Source: SKLM01 sp964450435
GTDB taxonomy: Bacteria; Chloroflexota; Anaerolineae; B4-G1
Direction: 5' to 3'
DNA: 44,614 bases
Assembly (NCBI GenBank): GCA_964450435.1
Contig: CAYVCX010000016.1
Coordinates: forward strand, 1 to 44,614
In this document: positions 31,973 to 39,923 of the stretch, one piece after another
Layout of the letters: each line of letters starts with the position of its first letter
Numbering within the stretch: position 1 is the stretch's first letter
Translations under genes and position numbers: made by a program
Notes under the pieces: model-generated
What the model saw: only the letters and a program-made list of their open reading frames with translations
What the model was told of the DNA's origin: nothing
Database searches by the model: none

Positions 31973-33325
31973 TCAGCCCGTGCTTCTACGGAAGCGCCTG
32001 GACCGCGGGCCCCCGCCGCGATAGGCGGGGGCCAGAATGGGGGCCGGGGTGCAAAGGCTGACGTCGAGCATGCGGGTCGCCAAGCGAGGGTCGATCTCGT
32101 CGACCTTGTTGGCCGTGGTGATGACGGTGGGGAGGCGGGCGTTGTAGCGGTAGTCGAAGATCTGATAGAGTTTCTCTCGGGCCCACGGGGTGGCGGACTC
32201 GGTGCCCAGATCATCCAGGATGAGACAGGGGGCGCGGCGGACCTCCTCGAAGCGCTTGTCGAAAGAGACCGTGCTGCTGGGGTTGAAGCTGGCGCGCAGG
32301 TGGTCGAGCAGGTCTGGGACGACGACGAAGAGCGTCGGAAAGCCATGGGCAACGCGGTAGTTGGCAATGGCGGCGGCCAGATGGGTCTTGCCGCACCCGT
32401 ACGTGCCGGTGAAGAGCAGCCAATCCTGGGGGTCCCGGGCGAAGGCACGGGCCTTGTCGTAGGCCTCCCGGAGGCTGGCTTCCTCGTCGGAGGCGAGCTC
32501 CCCTTTGCGCAGGTCGAAGTTGTCGAAGGTCTGATCGTTGTGGAGGCTCAGGCTACTCACATCAGATTGGTCCTGGGCAACGCCGGCGCGGCGGTAGTCC
32601 GGGGCTTTGATGGAGATGATCTGTGTCAAATCGGGGTCGACGATGCGCGAACGGAGCCGGAGGGGAATGTCCTCCAGTTCGTGATTTGTGGTGATGACGG
32701 TGGGCAAGCGGGCATTATAGCGGTGATTCAAGATCTGGTATAGCTTCTCCTGGGCCCACGAGGTAGCGGACTCGGTGCCCAGATCGTCGAGAATAAGGAC
32801 GGGCGCCGTCCGTACCTGGTGAAACCGGGCGTCGAAGGGTGCTCGCTCTTCTCCGGGACCGGACGGAGCAAAGGCGGCGCGGAGGTGGTCCAGCAGGTCA
32901 GGGACGGTGATGAAGAGCACAGGTTGGGCGCGTTCCACGCAGGTATTGGCGATGGCAGCCGCCAGATGGGTCTTTCCGCATCCGTAGCCGCCTTTTAGAA
33001 GCAGCCATCCCTGCGGCTGCCCGGCGAAGGCGCGAGCCTCGTCGTAGGCCCAGCGGAGATTCTTCTGCTTGTCGGGCGGCAGGCCGTGACCCTCGGGGGC
33101 GAAGGTGTCAAAGGTCATGCGGTCGAGGATCTCGAGCCCACTGAGGGCGCGGAGCGCGGAGGCGCGCTTCTCAGCGAGCTGATCGAGGCGGCAACCGCAA
33201 GGGGTGAGCTTTCCGAAATCGGGGTGGCTGACGGGAACGTCCGCTCGAACGTAGCCCAGGCCGTTGCAGATCGGGCACGTGTCTTGAGCTTCCTCGTGGG
33301 CGGTGGTAGGGTTGTTATCGTCCAT
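31973..33325 (-). CDS. DnaC/DnaI-like helicase loader with two tandem AAA+ domains
   Basis: About 450 residues (460 if the earlier ATG at 33355 is used; numbering here follows that longer form). C27, C30, C53 and C55 form a zinc-binding N-terminus as in DnaI. Domain 1 has Walker A GGYGCGKT (K128), Walker B LILDDLG (D190-D191), sensor TTN and Arg motif SRI (R237). Domain 2 repeats this with GTYGCGKT (K323), LILDDLG (D381-D382), a changed sensor TTAN and TRM (R428). The halves are clearly duplicates (VPDLLDHLRA, ESAT, EKLYQI, RYNARLPTVITT in both). Standard DnaC/DnaI loaders of the replicative helicase have one AAA+ domain in 250-310 residues. It overlaps the dnaD-like gene by 11 bp, so the pair probably acts in helicase loading. 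ATG 33325 has weak GTGGAAAC upstream. Confidence 0.88.
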   Translation of the reverse strand: MDDNNPTTAHEEAQDTCPICNGLGYVRADVPVSHPDFGKLTPCGCRLDQLAEKRASALRALSGLEILDRMTFDTFAPEGHGLPPDKQKNLRWAYDEARAFAGQPQGWLLLKGGYGCGKTHLAAAIANTCVERAQPVLFITVPDLLDHLRAAFAPSGPGEERAPFDARFHQVRTAPVLILDDLGTESATSWAQEKLYQILNHRYNARLPTVITTNHELEDIPLRLRSRIVDPDLTQIISIKAPDYRRAGVAQDQSDVSSLSLHNDQTFDNFDLRKGELASDEEASLREAYDKARAFARDPQDWLLFTGTYGCGKTHLAAAIANYRVAHGFPTLFVVVPDLLDHLRASFNPSSTVSFDKRFEEVRRAPCLILDDLGTESATPWAREKLYQIFDYRYNARLPTVITTANKVDEIDPRLATRMLDVSLCTPAPILAPAYRGGGPRSRRFRRSTG

Positions 33326-33980
33326 GTTTCCACTCGAGGTAGCGTCGGCGATCATCTGCGTCGGACCGGCCGGGTGATTCGTCGTCCTTACCCTCCGTGA
33401 GCCAGCGGTCGAGGATGGCGTGGATGTACCTCCAACTGCGCTTGTTCAGACTGACGGCCTCGCGAAAAGCCTCCTCGATCCAGGCAGTGGGGTACGTATC
33501 CTCGGCCTCGCGGAGCTCCTCGGCGATGAGGGGGGTAAGCATGCCGATGTTCTGCTCGTAGAGGCTGAAGATGTTGGGACGGCCGGCGGTCTCGATGGGC
33601 CGGGGCCGCTCTCCTTGGGCGATCCTCTCGACGGCGGCTCGTCCTCGGGGGGTGTTGGCAAAGTAGAGGGCCCCTGCCTTGCGCCCCCGGGGGGGTTCGG
33701 CGCGAAGCAGGGTGCCGCGCTCCACGGCGCGACGGAGGGCGGAGCGCAGGGTCTCTGCAGGCGTCCTACCCAGTCCCGAAAGCAGAACCTCATCGGAGGC
33801 CAGATCTTCGTAGCGGAGGTAGCGAACCTTGCCGCGCTGCTGCCTGAGGCGCCACAGAACGTGCAAGGTGAGTTTGAGCTCGGCCAGGTCATCGATGATA
33901 GGCACAAGGTCCGTGAATACGGGCTCGGGAACGCCCACGATATGCACTTTGCCAGCTGGGAATCCGCTGAATGTTTTCAT
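33315..33980 (-). CDS. DnaD/DnaB-domain replication initiation protein
   Basis: A 221-residue protein. The C-terminal part (about residues 135-195) fits the DnaB_2/DnaD domain: YEQNIGMLTPLIAEEL, then W-x2-EAFREAVSLNKRSW and YIHAILDRW. The N-terminal 100 residues look like a winged helix (LKLTLHVLWRLRQQ). In Firmicutes such proteins work with DnaI to load the replicative helicase, and here the gene is followed, with overlap, by a DnaI-like gene, which strongly supports the same role. It is the first gene of the minus-strand group and has a good promoter 50-75 bp upstream. Confidence 0.87.
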   Translation of the reverse strand: MKTFSGFPAGKVHIVGVPEPVFTDLVPIIDDLAELKLTLHVLWRLRQQRGKVRYLRYEDLASDEVLLSGLGRTPAETLRSALRRAVERGTLLRAEPPRGRKAGALYFANTPRGRAAVERIAQGERPRPIETAGRPNIFSLYEQNIGMLTPLIAEELREAEDTYPTAWIEEAFREAVSLNKRSWRYIHAILDRWLTEGKDDESPGRSDADDRRRYLEWKHGR

Positions 33981-34027
33981 CCTGAGGGTGTCTGGTGATC
34001 TCTGGTGCGGCTCTCGACGATGCCCTG

Positions 34028-34055
34028 ATTATACTCGGGGCTGAGGGCAGGTCAA
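34028..34055 (-). promoter_or_regulatory. promoter of the dnaD-loader-tgt operon
   Basis: Read on the minus strand: -35 TTGACC (34055-34050), a 16-bp spacer, and -10 TATAAT (34033-34028). The leader before the ATG at 33980 would be about 40 bases. This is one of the clearest promoters in the window. Confidence 0.75.
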
Positions 34056-34074
34056 GGGGTCGAAGGTGCCCGGA

Positions 34075-35316
34075 TCACTGTTTTGGCAACAGGCGGACGG
34101 TAGCGGCCAGGCCGATGGCAAAGATGGCGGCGGAAGCGAGGAACGGGGCTCGGAGTCCCAGACTGGCTGCCAGGGCGCTGCCTGTCAAGGGGGCGATGGC
34201 GGAAGCAACGGAGGAGACGGTGTTCTCGACTCCGTAGACGATCCCCTCCCGTCCTTCGGGCCCCAGGGCAGCCAGCAAGGCCCTGACGGAGGCCAATATG
34301 CCACCCATCGCGAGGCCGACCCCGGCCTGGAAAGGAAGAAGCCAGATGGGGCGCCCAACGAGCGACTGGGGGACGTAGCACAAGACCGAGAGGAGGATGC
34401 AAGCTAACAGGACTGAGCGGTATCCGACGCGATCACCCAGCTGGCCGAGCCCTCGACCTCCCGCGGCCCCGCCCAGCGCGGCTACACCGGTGATCAGGCC
34501 GGTGGTGGTCGCCACGCGCGTGCCCGGCGGGGCAATGGCTTCCACGAAGAGGGGGAGAGTGGGCCTCGACAGACTCGATCCCATCCTCATGAGCAGACGC
34601 AGGGACAATACTGCGAGAATGGGCGTGGAGCCGAGGACCGGGGAGAGCTGACTCCAAATACGGCGGGGCAGAGCAGCGTCTCCAGCGACGACAGGGGCGG
34701 GCGGGTCGTTCGCAGTCTCATCGCGCCGGAGGGGTTCTTCGACGAAGATAAGAACCGCCACTGCAGCGGCAAGGAGGAGCGCACCGGTGACGAAGAACGC
34801 AGCTCTGTAGCCGAGGGAGTCGGCCACGAGCCCGCCCAGCAATGGTCCGGCGGAGAAGCCCACGTAGATGGCTGTCTGGAGGGTGCCGAGAGCGTATCCT
34901 GCCTGGTCGTCCGGGGCGCTGGTAGCTACGAGGGCGGTTGACGCTGTCGTGGTGCCGGTAAGGGCGCCCTGGAGGGCGCGCAGGATCGTCAACTGCTGGG
35001 GGTTTTGGGCAAATCCCATAAGGGTCATGGTGACGGCGCCGGCGGACATAGCGCGCGCGACCATCACTTTGCGGCCATGGCGATCACTCAGCACGCCCCA
35101 GATGGGGGCGAAGATGGCCATGGTGACCGAGGGGGCGGCGACGACCACCCCGGACCAGATCCTGGTTTGACGCTCGCCCGCTACGCCCAGCTCGCGGAGA
35201 TAGAGGGGCAAGATGGGGATGACCACGGCGAAGCCAACGATGGCCATCAGTTCGCTAAACCACATGGCCCGGAGGTTCTGCTGCCACGATTGTACCTGGT
35301 TGCAATGCTTGGGCAT
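34075..35316 (-). CDS. MFS transporter
   Basis: A 413-residue, 12-helix membrane transporter of the major facilitator superfamily, drug:H+ antiporter-like. Motif A is seen as GVLSDRHGRK between helices 2 and 3, and SAGPLLGGLVADSLGYR marks the family's helix 5 region. The cargo cannot be told; multidrug export or sugar/metabolite export are options. The frame is open upstream to 35424, across the tRNA promoter. I choose ATG 35316 because a promoter -10 box overlaps the ATG at 35328, so transcription would begin at or next to 35316 (a leaderless message). The gene runs opposite to tRNA-Thr and ends about 95 bp from the dnaD-like gene. Confidence 0.88.
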   Translation of the reverse strand: MPKHCNQVQSWQQNLRAMWFSELMAIVGFAVVIPILPLYLRELGVAGERQTRIWSGVVVAAPSVTMAIFAPIWGVLSDRHGRKVMVARAMSAGAVTMTLMGFAQNPQQLTILRALQGALTGTTTASTALVATSAPDDQAGYALGTLQTAIYVGFSAGPLLGGLVADSLGYRAAFFVTGALLLAAAVAVLIFVEEPLRRDETANDPPAPVVAGDAALPRRIWSQLSPVLGSTPILAVLSLRLLMRMGSSLSRPTLPLFVEAIAPPGTRVATTTGLITGVAALGGAAGGRGLGQLGDRVGYRSVLLACILLSVLCYVPQSLVGRPIWLLPFQAGVGLAMGGILASVRALLAALGPEGREGIVYGVENTVSSVASAIAPLTGSALAASLGLRAPFLASAAIFAIGLAATVRLLPKQ

Positions 35317-35323
35317 CGGGGCA

Positions 35324-35351
35324 ATCATAACACGAGTCCCTGAGCTGGCAA
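35324..35351 (-). promoter_or_regulatory. promoter of the MFS gene
   Basis: Minus-strand -35 TTGCCA (35351-35346), a 16-bp spacer, and -10 TATGAT (35329-35324), preceded by TGT. The predicted transcription start (about 35317) coincides with the ATG at 35316. Confidence 0.6.
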
Positions 35352-35379
35352 ATAAGGCCGGGTCCGGGACTGGCATGAG

Positions 35380-35407
35380 TTGCCAAGGGGCCGCTTGTTG
35401 GTATAAT
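35380..35407 (+). promoter_or_regulatory. promoter of tRNA-Thr
   Basis: The -35 box TTGCCA (35380-35385), a 16-bp spacer and a perfect -10 box TATAAT (35402-35407) lie just upstream of the tRNA. The -35 box is part of TGGCA-N5-TGCCA (35371-35385), an inverted repeat that could bind a regulator. It stands back to back with the MFS promoter. Confidence 0.75.
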
Positions 35408-35419
35408 GGTGGATTGTGA

Positions 35420-35492
35420 GCCACCCTAGCTCAATCGGCAGAGCAACCGCTTCGTAAGTGGTAGGTTCTGGGTTCGACTCCCAGGGGTGGCT
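35420..35492 (+). tRNA. tRNA-Thr (anticodon CGT)
   Basis: A complete cloverleaf. Acceptor arms are GCCACCC (35420-35426) and GGGTGGC (35485-35491), D stem GCTC/GAGC, and anticodon stem ACCGC/GTGGT with loop TTCGTAA, giving anticodon CGT at 35453-35455. The T arm is CTGGG-TTCGACT-CCCAG. The discriminator is T, and the CCA end is not encoded. Anticodon CGT reads ACG (Thr). Transcription continues toward the ResB-like gene with no terminator seen. Confidence 0.95.
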
Positions 35493-35555
35493 TATCGATT
35501 GGGGCCCCGACCCGGGGCTCTCTCTTTATCAAGAACCTGTTCCAGCAGGGACTCT

Positions 35556-36725
35556 ATGTCCGAGCGATCACCGGATCCTTGGCGGACCATCTGGCGCTAT
35601 GTCACCGGCGACAGCCTGCTGGTGATCCTCTTGGTAGCTATCGCGGCCAGCGTGACCCTAACGGCCTGGATCCCTCAGCGACCTTCCTCCGACGCGGATC
35701 ACGCCCGTTGGTTCTCTCAGGCGCGGGCGCGGTTCGGGGACCTCACCCCAGCTCTGAGGGCCGCAGGGCTGTTCGACGTCACGGAATCCCTCGGCTTCCG
35801 CGTGCTGTTGGGGCTTCTCTCCGGCTGCCTGTTGGTGCGGCTCACGGAGGAGGCCGATCGACTGCGGCAAGGCGGTGGGGCCGTGGAACCGAAGGGGGAT
35901 TGGCGGGAGATCGCGGGAGGGTCGCTGGAGGGGATGCTCGATACGTTGCGGGGGCGACGCTATCGGACGCTGGATGGGGGTTCGTTCTACCAGGTTGACC
36001 GCTGGCCGTGGGCCGGCATGTCTGTTCTCATGGCCCACGGCGGCGCCGTGGTGTTGCTGGTGGGACTGCTCCTGGCGCACGTGGGGGGATGGCACGTCGA
36101 GGGGCTCATCCTCCAAGAAGGGCAGACGGCGTCGCTCCCGGGTGCGAACCATTGGGTGGCGCTCACGGAGGATGGACAGGGAACGCGTCACAGCACGGGC
36201 GTGGTGGCCTTCGTCGAGAGGAGAGGCCCCGGGGTGTCGGTGCGTGCGGTCGACGACCAGGGGCAGCCGCTGGGGCTTCAGCTGACGGCTGAGGCGGAGC
36301 CGAGCCTCGAGTTGCTCATCGCCCTGACGGAGGACAGGTACTTCGCCGTTCCTGAGGCGGAGCTGATCGCTCACCTGATGCCGCAGTCAGATGCTCCGTA
36401 CGCGCTTTTGGATGTGCAGATCTACCGCAGCCCCCCGGGAGAGATCATCGCCGAGGCGGTGACCGACGAAGGGGGGCAGATGGAACTGGCTACGGAGAGG
36501 GCAAGACTGGAGCTTACGCCGGCGCCGTACTCGGAAGTGACGGTGAGCCGAAACCCAGGACGTTGGGTGGCGGGATGTGGTGTGGTTCTGTTGATGGCGG
36601 GACTCGTAGGGAACCTGATGCGGCCTGAACGCCGGTTCTGGCTTCGCCAGGGCACAGGAGCGATGGAGGCCGCCGGTCCCGTGCCGGCGTCGCTGCTGGC
36701 TGTGGATGAAGAGGAGGAGATGTAG
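35556..36725 (+). CDS. ResB-like cytochrome c biogenesis protein
   Basis: A 389-residue membrane protein with the ResB/Ccs1 layout: N-terminal helices (SLLVILLVAIAASVTLTAWI and LGFRVLLGLLSGCLLVRL), a third helix near residue 165 (LMAHGGAVVLLVGLLLAHV), a large extracytoplasmic domain, and a last helix near residue 345 (GCGVVLLMAGLVGNL). System II ResB works with CcsA to carry haem across the membrane and join it to apocytochrome c. Sequence similarity is moderate, so I call it ResB-like. ATG 35556 is chosen over an upstream frame that would read through the tRNA. It lies one base pair from the next gene, which has CcsA-like features. Confidence 0.72.
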   Translation: MSERSPDPWRTIWRYVTGDSLLVILLVAIAASVTLTAWIPQRPSSDADHARWFSQARARFGDLTPALRAAGLFDVTESLGFRVLLGLLSGCLLVRLTEEADRLRQGGGAVEPKGDWREIAGGSLEGMLDTLRGRRYRTLDGGSFYQVDRWPWAGMSVLMAHGGAVVLLVGLLLAHVGGWHVEGLILQEGQTASLPGANHWVALTEDGQGTRHSTGVVAFVERRGPGVSVRAVDDQGQPLGLQLTAEAEPSLELLIALTEDRYFAVPEAELIAHLMPQSDAPYALLDVQIYRSPPGEIIAEAVTDEGGQMELATERARLELTPAPYSEVTVSRNPGRWVAGCGVVLLMAGLVGNLMRPERRFWLRQGTGAMEAAGPVPASLLAVDEEEEM

Positions 36726-36726
36726 C

Positions 36727-37470
36727 GTGTCGGCGGTGGTGATCCTCGTCGGCCTGGCGTATGCGACGTTGGTGGCCGCCGTGGGGCTGGCTCTGTGGAG
36801 TGGGATGCGAAATATGCCGCGTCTCTCCCAGAGTGCAGAGGGTGCTACCTGGGTGGCTGCCGGCTTGCTGGTGTTCGGGGCGCTTCTGGCGTGGGGCAGC
36901 GGTCTGCCGGCGCTGGAGTGGCTGGCGGCGTCTCTGCATGTGGGGGCGCTAGATGGTCCAGTCCTTTCGGTCATCCTGGCCGCAGCTCTGGCGATTCCGC
37001 TGCGAGGAGGCAGCCGCCGGGAGCAACACTGGAGTCAGGCGCTCTTCCACGTGCCGGCTCTCATACTGGCAGCGATCGCTCTGGGGGGCACAGTGGCGGA
37101 GAGCGGCGGGATGACCGCTGAGTGGATCACGCCGATGCGGTTCTTGCTAGCAGTGGGTGCCGGGCTCGGCGCCCGGACACTGGGCCAGGCGCTGCGGGTG
37201 GTCGCCGCGGGGAGCGAGAGGGCGGGGTGGTCGAGCGAACTACCCTATGGTCTTTTGACGCTCGTCACCGGCGCTGGAGTGTTGATGAACCTGTGGCAAC
37301 GGGGAATGGTGTGGGGCGGCGTGGACCCGATGCTGCGGGGCGGTGTGGCGGGGGCCTGGCTGGCATGGACCACTGACTGGCTGGCACGGGATGGGCATCC
37401 CAGATTGCGCCTGGTGCTGACCACCGCGGCGGAGGCGCTTCTGATCCTGGCGGCGGTCAGAGGGGGGTGA
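36727..37470 (+). CDS. multi-helix membrane protein, possibly a divergent CcsA
   Basis: A 247-residue, about seven- to eight-helix membrane protein. The C-terminal stretch NLWQRGMVWGGVDPMLRGG, followed by AGAWLAWTTDWLA, resembles the CcsA region that ends with W-x-DPKE, but the haem-handling WWD-type tryptophan motif is not recognisable, so the assignment is tentative. GTG 36727 has AGGAGGAG about ten bases upstream and follows the ResB-like stop (36725) directly. Tight coupling to that gene is the main support for a haem/cytochrome c role. Uridine kinase starts six bases after its stop. Confidence 0.6.
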   Translation: MSAVVILVGLAYATLVAAVGLALWSGMRNMPRLSQSAEGATWVAAGLLVFGALLAWGSGLPALEWLAASLHVGALDGPVLSVILAAALAIPLRGGSRREQHWSQALFHVPALILAAIALGGTVAESGGMTAEWITPMRFLLAVGAGLGARTLGQALRVVAAGSERAGWSSELPYGLLTLVTGAGVLMNLWQRGMVWGGVDPMLRGGVAGAWLAWTTDWLARDGHPRLRLVLTTAAEALLILAAVRGG

Positions 37471-37476
37471 GACCCG

Positions 37477-38124
37477 ATGGAGGGGCTCAGACGGCCGGTT
37501 GTCGTGGGGGTGGCGGGGGGGACGGGATCGGGTAAGACGACGGTGGCAAACCGGATTCTGGACCGGGTGGGGACGGAACACATCACGTACATCGCCCACG
37601 ATGCCTACTATAGGGATCTGAGCCATCTCCCGGAGACGCTCCGGGCCCAGGTGAACTTCGACCATCCGGATGCCCTGGAGACGGAACTGCTGATTGAGCA
37701 TCTGAAGGAACTGCGAGCGGGTCGGCCCGTCGAGATTCCGACATACGATTTCACCAGGCACACCCGCACGGAGCGGACGCGGCGGGTGGAGGCGGCGCCA
37801 CTGATCATCGTAGAGGGGATCCTGGTGTTCGTGGAAGCAGAACTGCGGGATCTGTTTGATGTCAAGATCTACATTGACACAGATGCCGACGTGCGGTTCA
37901 TCCGCCGGCTGCGGCGAGACATCGAGGAACGCGACCGGAGCGTCGAGTCGGTCTGCGAGCAATACCTGTCGACGGTGCGCCCTATGCATCTGGAGTTCGT
38001 GGAGCCGAGTAAGCGCTACGCGGACGTCATCATCCCCGAGGGCGGGTTCAATGAAGTGGCCGTCGAGATGGTGGCTGCGCGCTTGAGGGGGTTGCTGGCA
38101 GATGGAGTGGAGACGGAGGCGTGA
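37477..38124 (+). CDS. udk: uridine kinase
   Basis: A 215-residue P-loop kinase. Walker A is GGTGSGKTT near the N-terminus, followed by the family stretches DAYYRDLSHLPE, NFDHPDALETELL and IPTYDFTRHTRT, and the Walker B-like LIIVEGILVF. It phosphorylates uridine and cytidine for pyrimidine salvage. ATG 37477 follows GGGGGGTGAG. Its TGA overlaps the GTG of the next gene by four bases, so translation of the two is probably coupled. It may also serve nucleosides brought in by the importer at 22205-27046, although the two loci are far apart in the window. Confidence 0.95.
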   Translation: MEGLRRPVVVGVAGGTGSGKTTVANRILDRVGTEHITYIAHDAYYRDLSHLPETLRAQVNFDHPDALETELLIEHLKELRAGRPVEIPTYDFTRHTRTERTRRVEAAPLIIVEGILVFVEAELRDLFDVKIYIDTDADVRFIRRLRRDIEERDRSVESVCEQYLSTVRPMHLEFVEPSKRYADVIIPEGGFNEVAVEMVAARLRGLLADGVETEA

Positions 38125-38894
38125 GGACACGTGGTAGGGAGCCCTCTTCTGATTGTATGAAGAGGATTTCGATCATCATTCCGGCGTACAACGAGGCAGA
38201 GACCGTAGCTCGGGTGGTTGAGAACGTGGTGGCTGTGGAGCTGGGGGATCTTGAGCGCGAGATCATCGTGGTTGATGACGGGTCGACGGACAAGACCGGT
38301 GAGGTGCTGGAAGGCATCAGGGGACGGTGGCCCGGACAGGTGAAGGTGATCCGTCACGCGGAGAACCGGGGGAAGGGTGCAGCCGTCCGCACGGCACTGG
38401 AGCACGTTACAGGGGACGTGGTCATCACGCAGGACGCTGATCTGGAGTATGATCCTCGGGAGTATCCCAAGCTGCTGACGCTGTTTGAAGACCCCGCTGT
38501 TCGGGTGGTGTATGGTTCGCGCAATCTGGGGAAGAACCCGCGTTCTTCGTGGCACTTCTACTGGGGCGGGCGTCTGCTGAGCTGCGTCACGAATCTGCTA
38601 TATGCGTCCAATCTGACGGATGAGGCGACGGGATATAAGCTCTTCCGGACGGACCTGCTGCGGAGCCTCGACTTGCAGGCCGACGGTTTCGCGTTCTGTC
38701 CAGAGGTGACCGGTAAGGTGCTGAGGCGGAACATCGAGATCCATGAGATCCCCATTTCGTACCAACCTCGGAGCCTGGAAGAGGGGAAGAAGATCAGTTG
38801 GAGAGACGGGCTGAAGGCCGTCTGGATGCTGTTGAAGCAGCGTCTGGGCAGTGGCGAGGGGAGATCTATCCGTGACCAAGGACGTAGCGGATGA
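38121..38894 (+). CDS. family 2 glycosyltransferase, dolichol-phosphate mannosyltransferase-like
   Basis: A GT2 enzyme with a GT-A fold: ISIIIPAYNEAETV at the start, VVDDGSTDKT for the nucleotide-sugar site, and DADLEYDPREYPKLL holding the metal-binding Asp. The stretches VVYGSRNLG and EATGYKLFR are typical of the DPM1/polyprenyl-phosphate glycosyltransferase group. It lacks a C-terminal membrane domain. It would transfer a sugar from UDP- or GDP-sugar to a lipid carrier. GTG 38121 overlaps the uridine kinase stop and follows GGAGGC; ATG 38157 lacks a ribosome site but gives the usual short N-terminus. The two choices (257 or 245 residues) remain open. The 3' end overlaps the convergent SDR gene by 29 bp. 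Confidence 0.88.
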   Translation: MRTRGREPSSDCMKRISIIIPAYNEAETVARVVENVVAVELGDLEREIIVVDDGSTDKTGEVLEGIRGRWPGQVKVIRHAENRGKGAAVRTALEHVTGDVVITQDADLEYDPREYPKLLTLFEDPAVRVVYGSRNLGKNPRSSWHFYWGGRLLSCVTNLLYASNLTDEATGYKLFRTDLLRSLDLQADGFAFCPEVTGKVLRRNIEIHEIPISYQPRSLEEGKKISWRDGLKAVWMLLKQRLGSGEGRSIRDQGRSG

Positions 38895-39801
38895 AGTCCC
38901 GGCGCCAGGGCCGCGCCCGTCGGAGATAACCGAGGGACTGGCTGAAGCGGGATGGCTCGAAGCCGAAGTGCTTGGGGATGGCGCCGAGCTCGGTGGCACT
39001 TCCCACAGCGGCCAAGTCGAGCCACCACATCGGCGAGGGGTTGCGGGCGAGGAAAGACCCCAGGGAATTGCTCGCCGCGCGCATGATGGGCAAGGCGACG
39101 TGGACGAAAAGGCGGCGCATCCCACCGGCCTCTAGCACGAGACGGATCATCTGCTCGATGGTGTAGTGCTCGGGCCCACCGAGGGCGACCATCTTGCCGA
39201 TCAGATCAGGTCGGTCAGGGGTTGCCACAATGCAGCGAGCCAGGTCCTCGACCCAGACCGGTTGGAATCTGGACATTCCGACATCGGGGATGGGCAGCAG
39301 CAGGGGCAGCATCTTCGCGAGCATCACCAGCCGGGTGGTGAAGGCGTCATCGGCTCCATACACGACAGCGGATCTCAGGTTGGTGTGGTTCAATCCGCTT
39401 TGGGCGACCGCGATCTCTGACTCTCCCTTCACGCGGAACAGGGGGTATGCGGAAGCCGGGGTGGCGCCGAGTCGGCTGAGGTAGATGAAGCGGCTCACGC
39501 CGGTCGATTGAGCTGCCTCCAGCAGGTTGGCCGTGCCCTCTACGTGAGCCTGGAGCGTTCGCTCCTCGAGTCGGTCCTCCTCGCGGGTCAAATGGATGAC
39601 GCCGGTCACGTCCTCCATGGCATGGCGCAAGGCTGGCACATCGGTGAGGCTGGCTGACACCGCGGAGAAGCTGAGCTCCATTGGCAGCTCCTGCGGGCGG
39701 GGCGACGGTCGGATCAGGCAGCGAATCTCGCGGCCCTGGGCGACCAGCTGCCGGGCGACGGCACGTCCCACGAAGTTTGTGGCCCCTGTGACGAGTATCA
39801 T
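38866..39801 (-). CDS. atypical SDR family NAD(P)-binding protein
   Basis: A 311-residue Rossmann protein of the atypical short-chain dehydrogenase group (NmrA/NDUFA9-like). The N-terminal LVTGATNFVGRAVARQL binds NAD(P). The family order continues with GVIHLTREED, FIYLSRLGA and QPVWVEDLARCIV. The canonical YxxxK pair is not clear (YPLFRVKGE is the nearest), as is usual for atypical members, so it may be a binding protein rather than an oxidoreductase. ATG 39801 is chosen because AGAGGAACC lies just before it and the Rossmann strand begins at once. It is monocistronic, with its own promoter at 39821-39849. Confidence 0.85.
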   Translation of the reverse strand: MILVTGATNFVGRAVARQLVAQGREIRCLIRPSPRPQELPMELSFSAVSASLTDVPALRHAMEDVTGVIHLTREEDRLEERTLQAHVEGTANLLEAAQSTGVSRFIYLSRLGATPASAYPLFRVKGESEIAVAQSGLNHTNLRSAVVYGADDAFTTRLVMLAKMLPLLLPIPDVGMSRFQPVWVEDLARCIVATPDRPDLIGKMVALGGPEHYTIEQMIRLVLEAGGMRRLFVHVALPIMRAASNSLGSFLARNPSPMWWLDLAAVGSATELGAIPKHFGFEPSRFSQSLGYLRRARPWRRDFIRYVLGHG

Positions 39802-39820
39802 GGTTCCTCTGGACGGGGCG

Positions 39821-39849
39821 ATTATACCACCGGTGGCGGCACCAGCCAA
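39821..39849 (-). promoter_or_regulatory. promoter of the SDR gene
   Basis: Minus-strand -35 TTGGCT (39849-39844), a 17-bp spacer and -10 TATAAT (39826-39821) lie 20 bp upstream of the ATG, so the leader is very short. Confidence 0.6.
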
Positions 39850-39876
39850 AGACGGGCCGGGGGCGCCTGTGAGGGG

Positions 39877-39915
39877 GAGATTGCTTCGTCGCTGCGCTGC
39901 GGTCGGAATGACAGC
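39877..39915 (+). repeat. copy of a common interspersed repeat
   Basis: The bases GAGATTGCTTCGTCGCTGCG continuing to GGAATGACAGCC look like a family of short repeats that I know from many bacterial intergenic regions. Its minus-strand reading (CHSDRSAATKQS) is a familiar false peptide in databases. It lies in the 122-bp gap between the SDR and CobO genes. Confidence 0.45.
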
Positions 39916-39923
39916 CTTGCGAG

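Noticed and set aside
31909..32448. N-terminal extension of Tgt by 180 codons
   Set aside because: It overlaps the AAA+ loader in another frame and reads as Ser/Pro/Arg low complexity; GTG 31908 has a proper ribosome site.
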